Of a stretch of 64,000 nucleotides of DNA, positions 25,701-34,700 are shown piece by piece (the first letter of the stretch is position 1; each line of letters starts with the position of its first letter). Position numbers and translations under genes: made by a program. The notes beneath the pieces were generated by a model. That model had not been told where the DNA came from and did not search any database. It saw only the letters and a program-made list of their open reading frames with translations. This DNA comes from Nematopogon swammerdamellus. Lineage: Eukaryota > Arthropoda > Insecta > Lepidoptera > Adelidae. The DNA is taken from contig OX336343.1 in assembly GCA_946902875.1 (NCBI GenBank), positions 1,836,754 through 1,900,753 on the forward strand, in the 5' to 3' direction.

Positions 25701-28700
25701 ACCTATTAATAACCTCATCAACACAAGTATATACATATATCTTTACCGTATAGCCGCCCTAGGTCATTTAACTGCTTGAATAGAGACAGGGAGAACGACG
25801 AGGAGAGTAGGAGATAGGTCTAGACGTCGCTGGATAGTTAGAGACATACATAGGGGTATTTACATATAAAAAAAAGCTAAAGCTTTCCAAGGTAAGTGAA
25901 CTACGCCGGATTCTTCTAAATGTCGAACGACCCCCAATGGGTCGGTTGCTTCAATCTTCTAGAGCTTCGAGGAAGAACGAACGAGCGTAAGGAAGTTTTC
26001 ACACGTAATTTTCTTTACGAGTGATTGGGTTTTCTTAATGTTGTCCGACGCGCGACCGTTCGCGGCCGACCTCAGCGAGAGAGGTCGGATAGCCAATTTT
26101 CTTACAGCTTTACTTTCCATAAAGAATTCGAAATAACCTTTTTACTTTACAGCTTCTCTTCGTAATGCTTCGAATTATCTACCCTTATTTTCAGCCTTTC
26201 TCCACAATGAAATCAAACCTAATACTATCTTATCTCGATTATTTTACCCATCTAGCTTCATCATTAATCTATGCTTCACATAAACTCTACGAATTCTTAA
26301 CTCTCCAATCTTAATTTCCTTCTTCGGGATTCAAACCTGCGGAAACTTACTTAGCCTTCTTTCTTTCAGCTTTTCCTCCATAGACACTTTCACAATTTTC
26401 CTCTTTCATTTTTTCTGTAGCCTAGTTATAACTAAACCAACATTTAAATCACGTAATCCTTTCGGTATTTATTTTTCATGAAAACTATAACTTTCATTAT
26501 TAAAAGTAGGACAGGGCAGGTTAGATAGGTTTCGTAGAGATGACGTGTTAGGTAGGTTTAATTTTAAATCGAAGGCAACCACCCAGTCTGGTTCAGGCAA
26601 AGGAGTCCGCGTCACTTGGGCTGTTTGACCAGTAGGGGGGGGGGCGTTTCAGACTCAGCCACCCATACCGGATTACATAAAAAAAACATAATTGGGCAAT
26701 AAATAATTTACATCTAGCTCAAGATAAATGTTTATTAATCGAAACCGCGACATGGTGGCGCTGAGCCACCCATAAGGTGTCTAACGACGCCCGATGTGTC
26801 TTACTTATGCGATGGTTGCGAATGCCATGCCGTCCTGCCTGACATGTGCCTATTCACTCCCCTCTTGAAGGAGCCGAGACTGTACTTGCGGGGGGAAATA
26901 TACGGGCAGACAGAGCGTTCCAAAGCTTACAGGTTCAACATACATACATACATACATACATAGCGTCACGCCTGTTTCCCAGTGGGGTAGGCAGAGACAA
27001 CGGATCTCCACGTGCCACGATCCTGACACACCTCTGCCGCCTCTTCCACTCTCATTCATAATATTCTTCATGCACGCTCGTAGGTTACAGGCACTACGCA
27101 CTTGACCGTTTTGGAGCACATGGCTCCATAAATTTCTTTAGTTAGTCACCTATCATCCATTCTTCCAACATGACCGAACCACCGAAGCATTACTTTCTCA
27201 ATCCTTGTCACACAATTTTTTTTTTAGAACTTCCTACAGGTTCTATAGAGGAAAGTTCTGCAGAACCGGTTGATGGTAGGCATATCCGCGGTAAGTCCAT
27301 CGGGTAGAGATTTAATCCATGCCCAGGGCGCGTGGTGCGGTGGCGGAGAGAGGACAGCGGGATCGCGTCAAAACAGCTCCTTCGAGTACTCCCCATGGAA
27401 TAAGCGATAGAACACACTTAGAGAGTCGACACCCCTACGGAGTTGCAGTGGTTCTAGATCGCGCGAAACTATAATACCCTATCAGCCTTAGGCCTACTTG
27501 CACCAACACGAGTTTAAAGTTAAGTAGCGAGTTATGGATTTAAACGCGGCTCCCACAGTCAACGGGTGCTAGCTTAACGAGTTAAACTGGTTTATATATT
27601 AAATTTGTGTTGGTGCAAGTGGGCCTTAGAGGCTTTAGTTAGAGACCGTTTAGTTAGGCGATAGCACAGAAGTAATGGCGATATAGTGTCATTATTAGTG
27701 TACCGTGTGGGGCCGTAACTTAAAATAAATAGTCCCACTGTATCTCTCCCCATGGGATATTTTGTTTTGTACATTATTTTTTACACTTCTTAAATATTTC
27801 GGCGCTGTTGCCGCCGCCGTCGTCAGTAAGTAAAATTATAATATATTAATGACATTAATATATTATTATTTTTATATTATAATTATATATATGAAGAATT
27901 TATATATATATAAATAAATCAACAGGGAAACACATAAAAAATTTAGACGCTGGCATAAAATTAGAAATACTCCAACAACAGGTTGCAATGTAAACCACAA
28001 AAATAATGACCAAATTTCTAAGTGGAAATCTGCCTCCTGACAGTGAAGCCAATAAAATTATGTAACTCAAGACTGATCGGTGGGCCCGTCTTCTATCTTG
28101 GGAGGCACTCGAGCGAGGACGGGTGGCAGACCGGCGAGTACAATCGCCGACGACTCCGAAGAAATCCGGAAGAATAAAATTATATATATATAAACTTTCA
28201 ATAAAATCCCCATGGGATAAGGACAAGATGCCGTGCTAAAGGGCGACAGGATCGCCACCTCTCACCTTGGCACGGTACTTCCACCGAGTCATGCAGCAGG
28301 TGGGTCTTCGTGCCCTACTTGCGAATAGGTACTTTGCGAAACGTGGTGGTAGGTGTTTTGCTGTAATTTACCAGAGTTCTTGCAGCACAACACCGATTAC
28401 TCTGCTTACCCCGATTGTCGGGATTCAGCGTTTGTGATATGTATCTAGGTATGTATCTCCAATAAATACACGACCTCGCGGGCACAGTATTGTTACTATT
28501 TTCATGAATTATTTTATGTTTTTTAGTCAGGCACGATACGAATAAACACTTTTTTGTTTATTTGATTTGATTTGATATATAAAGGTTATAATTACCTCGA
28601 CACCTTCCTCCACGTCCGATGGCCTATCCTTGACCTAAAACAAACATTTAAAACAGCGTTCAGTTCAGTTCAGTGTAGCCAAACAAGAACACAAGGCAAA

Positions 28701-31700
28701 TCTAAAGGCATCTAATTCCAGCGAGAATATTTTCGATGATGTCAAACATGAATCCATGTAGGTAAGTCCGTGAATCCATGTAGGTGACGTAGGTATTCAG
28801 CCAACATAATTTTTTTTAAGGAAATTGACACGGTTGGCTACATCACCTACAACATCCGTGATGTCAGCCCATAACACCGGGTGTACTAGGTGGACGGAAA
28901 ACACGAACTATTTACATAAACGAATTTGCCATTTACAGAAACCATGAATTTGCATTTGCACTCATGCGGCGGATGACCAAGATGTTTGGGCGTCGCTCGG
29001 CTTCACTTGCAAGAGGTCCGAGGTTCGAATCCGGTCGGCGCGGCGTGTGCCGATTAGTTTTTTTCTGACGGAAAAATTTACGTGCATACCTAAAAAGTTA
29101 CCCGCTGCTTCACTGTTCGAAACCGGTGTAAAACTGTAGGTTCCATTGGTCCCTTCCCTTGCACCTTACTGGGTGGTAGGATAAAATTGTAGCCGACTTA
29201 GTTGGTAACACCGCGCTGGATGTAAGATATGGCCGCATAGCAGCCTAGCTCGGCCGTGTTCTCCTTTAGTCCAGCATAGCCAGCAATCCAAAGGGAAGCA
29301 ATGACGCCTGCCTTCAAATTACAAATTTAAAAAACTCCCGACCCTTATAAAGTCAAAAATAATTTCCGTTCACTTACTTAAGGAGTCGGGGGACCGCCAA
29401 GTAAATCCCGCGCAGCTCTGAGTTTTTATATTTATTTACTTAGCGGTCCCCCGACTCCTTTATGTACCTAGTAAGTAAACCGGCCCTCATTGACCCTCCG
29501 ACGCACGATAGAACCCACTACATTTTGTCAGCCTCGGTAGCTCAGTGGTGCGGTCGGTCGACTGTTGTTAAGCAACTCTATGAGCGCGGTCAGTACTTGC
29601 ATGGGTGGCCGCTCGACCGTTGGAGGCTGACCGTGGTTCGGATTATACGTAAAACTGTAGGTCTCTTCCCTGCTTACCTTATTAGGTGGTAGGGTTTAAC
29701 CCGCGCGGGTTGATACCACCGCACTGAATCGAAACGTCCGTCGAAACGGTATGAAAATAGTTCGTGTTTTGCGTCCAGTTCAGTGTAGCCGACATGAAAT
29801 GAAGGGAAGCACTGACATGGCACCTAGTGCACCCGGTGCTATGGGCCGACATCACGGATGGTGTAGGTGATGTAGACAAACGTGTCAGTTTCCATGAAAA
29901 AAAATCTTCTCTCCCCGTGCATGTCGTAAAAGGCGACTATAACGGATAAGGACAAGCGCCGTGCTAAACGGCGACAGCTCAGCCACCTCGGCGCGGTCCT
30001 TCCACCGAGCAGGTGGGTCTTCGCGCCTTACTTGCTGCTCGGCGGTTATCAGTACCCTTATCACGAGATTTAACCTACACCGCGTACTACGCTACGCTAC
30101 GCCGCCGCCGCCGTGTTCTCCGCATAATTTTGAATAAAGAAACGGAGCAGCGCCTCTAGTGATAGATTTGCGAACTTCTTTTCTCCATATTAAATGATGC
30201 GGAGAACACGGCGTAGCGTAGGACGTGGTGTAGGTTAAATCTCGTGATAAGGTACCTATATGATAAGTACCCTAATCACGATATTTAACCTACTACGCTA
30301 CGCTAAGCTACGCCGTGTTCTCCGCATCATTTTGTATGGAGAAACGAAGTTCGCAAATCTATCACTAGAGGCGCTGCTCCGTTTCTCCATACAAAATGAT
30401 GCGGAGAACACGGCGTAGCGTAGTGTAGTAGGTTAAATCTCGTGATTAGGGTACAGGTCCGAATACTTTTCGAAACGTGGCGGTCGGTGTTATGTGCTGT
30501 AAATTACCAGAGTCCTTGCAGCACAACACCGATTAGTCTGCTTATCCCGATTGGTCGGAAATCGGAATATGTACAAGCTGCGATGTTGTATGTAGATAAA
30601 CTTACATTTATAGTTATGTCCACATCCTCTTCAGACTCATCGGGGTTAAGTGTGATGGTGAGAATGGAATTCCAATCGCGTGACGTCGATAAATTCGGAT
30701 CCGCGAACAGAGTACGGTCCTGTGCCAGTTGAGGGTTTGACGTCGAAGACTTCACATTAGGATGTATATTTTTATTATATCCCTTTTTATTTGATTTTAG
30801 CGGTCTTTGTAAAAGGAGACGGTGGAATGTTGTGTCGATTTTATCTGTAAAAAAAAATATTACAGATTCAGATATTTATTTCGCCGTTCATAAACACAGC
30901 ATACACGCACAATATAAATACATACAACATACATACACACACACACGACATGTTAGCCAGTCAGTCAGCGTGTAAGCTTCCACTGCTGGACATACGCCTC
31001 TCCAATTTTCCTCCAGTCCTCCCGGCCTTCAGCTGTACGGAACCACTGTTTTCCGCCGACGGCTTTGCTACTTCTTGGTTGTATACCCGGGCTCAACACT
31101 ATGGAGCGTTGGGTAAAGGTATATTTTCCAAATAAGCGCCGACGCACTTGATGTCGTTGTCCCACCTGGTGGGTGGTCTTCCCACACTCCGTTTTCCTGT
31201 CCACGGCCGCCCTTATACGACACGGTAACTCCAACGGTCGTCGTCTCTTCGGCTGACGTGTCCAGCCCACTGCCACTTGAGCTTAGCCACCCGGTATCCA
31301 TTAACGACTACTTTGGTGCGCCGGCGGATTGCCTCGTTACGCACCATATCACGTAGCGATATTCCCAGCATGGCTCGCTCCATTATTCGCTGGGCAACTT
31401 TCAACCTTTGGACAACACCGACCGTCCGAGTTCACGTTTCACACCCGTACGTCATACATAAACATAACCGGGAGGACACACTGGTCATATATTTTATACG
31501 GGTCTTTAAATTTTGAGGAAGATCAGACCTCAGGGCGAATTTTAACTTTCCGAAGACAGCCCAACCCAGTTGAATCCGTCTTTCGACCTCCTTTAGCAGA
31601 CCTTGTCTACCAAGCCGCAGAATTTGACCGAGATATACGTACTCTTCAACCTGTTCGATCACTTCTCCGTCAATAACAATTTGTCCTCCTGCGACTCCTG

Positions 31701-34700
31701 TCATAACCTCGGTCGCCATGACCTTGGTTTTGTCCCGGTTCATCTTCAGACCCACCTTCATCAACGCTGTATAAAGGTCTTCCAGCATGGTCTGCTGCTC
31801 GGGAGGAGCTGATCTCGGGAATTTCACAGAAGAACAATGTCATCGGTGAAACGCAGATGACTGAGATGATCTCCATTAACGTTGATTGATACCCATGTTG
31901 TCCCACTCAAGCGTCTTGAAAACGTCTTGCAATGCGTTTATGAAGAGCTTGGGTGAGATCACATCCCCCTGCCTTACGCAAAATACCCAACCCATCCCCC
32001 TTGGTAAAGGGTTGGGTATTTTCGTGGAGCCTCACAGTCATCGTCGCGGACTGATACAGATGTCGGAGTACCTCGATGTAGCGGTGGTCGATTCTGCACC
32101 TCATGAGGGAGTTTCCACAGCCCACGACATGCATACACACAACATACATACAACATAATGTTAACATATTTCTTGAATACATACGAGTAGGCATATTCAG
32201 TATGGTTCATTCATTATAGTTTTGTTTTGCTCCCTTCAGCAATGCGATCTATAAGGAAGAAACTATCAAGAAACCTTACTTTGAATACTATGGTATCCAA
32301 GCCGTTTTGACCGTCTGTACACCGTGGATGCTATAGAGCCCAAAAATACCCAGGCGACAAAAATAGCTTCACCTGCTCGTGCGTGTACAATTGAAATTAT
32401 TGCGTGTTTCTATCCCTTTTTTGGTTTAATGACTATGAAGTTGCTCATAGATCGCTAAGTGATTGGATTTAGAGGTTGTGGAGAATTTCAGTTTGAAGTT
32501 GGCGATGATAGTTCTGCCCGTCGAGTAAAGTAAGGGCAAGTTTTCTCTTTATTTTTGCGCTGATGAGACCACCTATCTTCAATGAAATTTTATTTTACAT
32601 TTAAACTTATGTGGATTGCTCGAAAATAGTGCTTTAGAGAGCTTTTTTTTTAATACAATTTTTTTTTTTAAATGGAAACAACAACAATTGGTTACATCAC
32701 CTACGACGTCCGTGATGTCAACCCAGAACACTTTGGTGAGCTACGTGCAACGTCATAGTGCTTCCATTAATGGTCGTGGCGGCTACACTGAACTGGACGG
32801 AAAGCACGAACTACTTACAGGGCCGCTTCGACCGCCATTTCCATTCAGTGCGGAGGCGGTACCGATCCGGAGTCCGGACGGGTCTAACCCTACCACCATT
32901 ATCCTCTGAGTGATTTTCGAAATGCCCTATTGGTTCTAGATAGATACTCAGACAGAAATACTTTATTGCCCACAAAAACACTTACAGAAGACAGAAGATA
33001 ACATACAGAAGGGCAATATTACAATAATTACACGTCGTTACAATTAAGCGTCGAGTGGCCGAGTGGTTTGGGCATCGGCTTCTCATGCGAGAGGTCCGAG
33101 GTTCGAATCCGGTCGGCGTGTACCAATGAGTTTTTTCTGACGAAAAAATGTACGTGCATACCTACACCTGCTGCTTCACCGTTCGGAACCGGTGTAAAAC
33201 TGTAGGTCCCTTCCCTTGCCCCTTACTAGGTGGTAGGCTCAAATTGTAGCCGACTTGGTTGGTACCACCGTACTGGATGTAAGATGGCCGCAAAGCAGCC
33301 TCGGTTGTGTTCTCCTCTAGTCCAGTATAGCCAGCAATCCAGGGAAGTCTCTGGTATGGCACCTACCTTCTCGGAGGTGATATTGGCTGGCCGGAGCATG
33401 TGCTTTGGCCCCTCCGACTCAGCCAACCATACCGGATTACATAAAAAAAAACACAGAAACAAGAGAACAAAATTTTAAGTTAATAATGTTTTAAGTTTAA
33501 TCTGTTTAATTAAGTTTCCGAATTAACAGTAGGTCGAAAGACTTACATAAGTCGACGTTTCGCCCGCTACGTCGCGGGCTTCTTTAGTACCCTCATCACG
33601 AGATTTAACCTACTACGCTACGCAGTGTTCTGAGCATCATTTGTATAGAGAAACGGAGCAGCGCCTCTAGTGATAGATTTGCGAACTTCGTTTCTCCATA
33701 CAAAATGATGCGGAGAACACGGCGCGGCGTAGCGTAGCGTAGTAGGTTAAGTCTCGTGATTAGGGTACTGGACATGCGGGAGTTCCTTGAGCCGACGTCT
33801 GGTGTCCGTTGTGCCAGACATCAAAACCTATGTACTTTGAACCTACTGTTAATCCGGAAACTTAAAAATCTGTCAAGTGCGAGTTTTACTCGCGCGCGGA
33901 GGTTTCCGTATCGATCCGCTATCAACAATATCCGCCTATCCGCTCAGGTGGCATGGTTTTCGAATTTTAATTTCGAAGATATGTAGGACGATCGGAGAGA
34001 AGTCTCAATGAGGTCGATAGCAATTTACGGTGGGAAAGTGACAGCACCTCAATGAGGTCGTTGGCAATTTAGCGGCTATAACAATGCAATGTATAAAATC
34101 CTGTGGCGCCATCTATTATTCAATAGTGTGACTAATCGATTTTCTTTTACGTTTCCCTTAATTTTTAACATTTTCTTATTTTTCTTATATTTTGTTGTTA
34201 TATCCGCCATAGTAACGCATGTTCTGTGAAAGTTCCAACAAAGCTACCTATTACGGTTCAAGAGATACACCCCTCGGACAGACGGACGGACGGACGGACG
34301 GACGGACGGACGGACGGACGGACGGACGGACGGACGGACAGACGGCGGAGGCTTAGTAATAGGCTTCCGTACGGGATACGGAAACCAAATGAATACAATT
34401 TTAAGTTATTTGTTCTGGTCAACCTTTGGGTGACGAGTAAGTGAGGAAGAATGATTGGCCAGGGTAGTGTATAGTGTAAATATTAGGAGAGGGAAAGTAA
34501 TATAACACATTATATATAACATATATTTATAGTTATACACGGTGTTGCAGTTGCCCCCGTAATATTTTTAACTGACATAAGGGGGTTATTCTGTATGTGA
34601 AACTAAACAACTTCTGTGAAGAAAAAAAATTTTTTTGAAACAAAAAAATAATATTTTTTCCCATACAAATTTTAATTACCTATTCTCAAAACGTATGGAG

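Noticed and set aside
28067..28258. Possible gene 1 exon on the minus strand ([20 protein letters not shown])
   Set aside because: It lies inside a retroposed insert bounded by a 12-bp target duplication and has no good donor site.
31277..31676. Plus-strand frames over 31.2-31.9 kb
   Set aside because: Antisense shadows of the minus-strand RTE reverse-transcriptase fragment.
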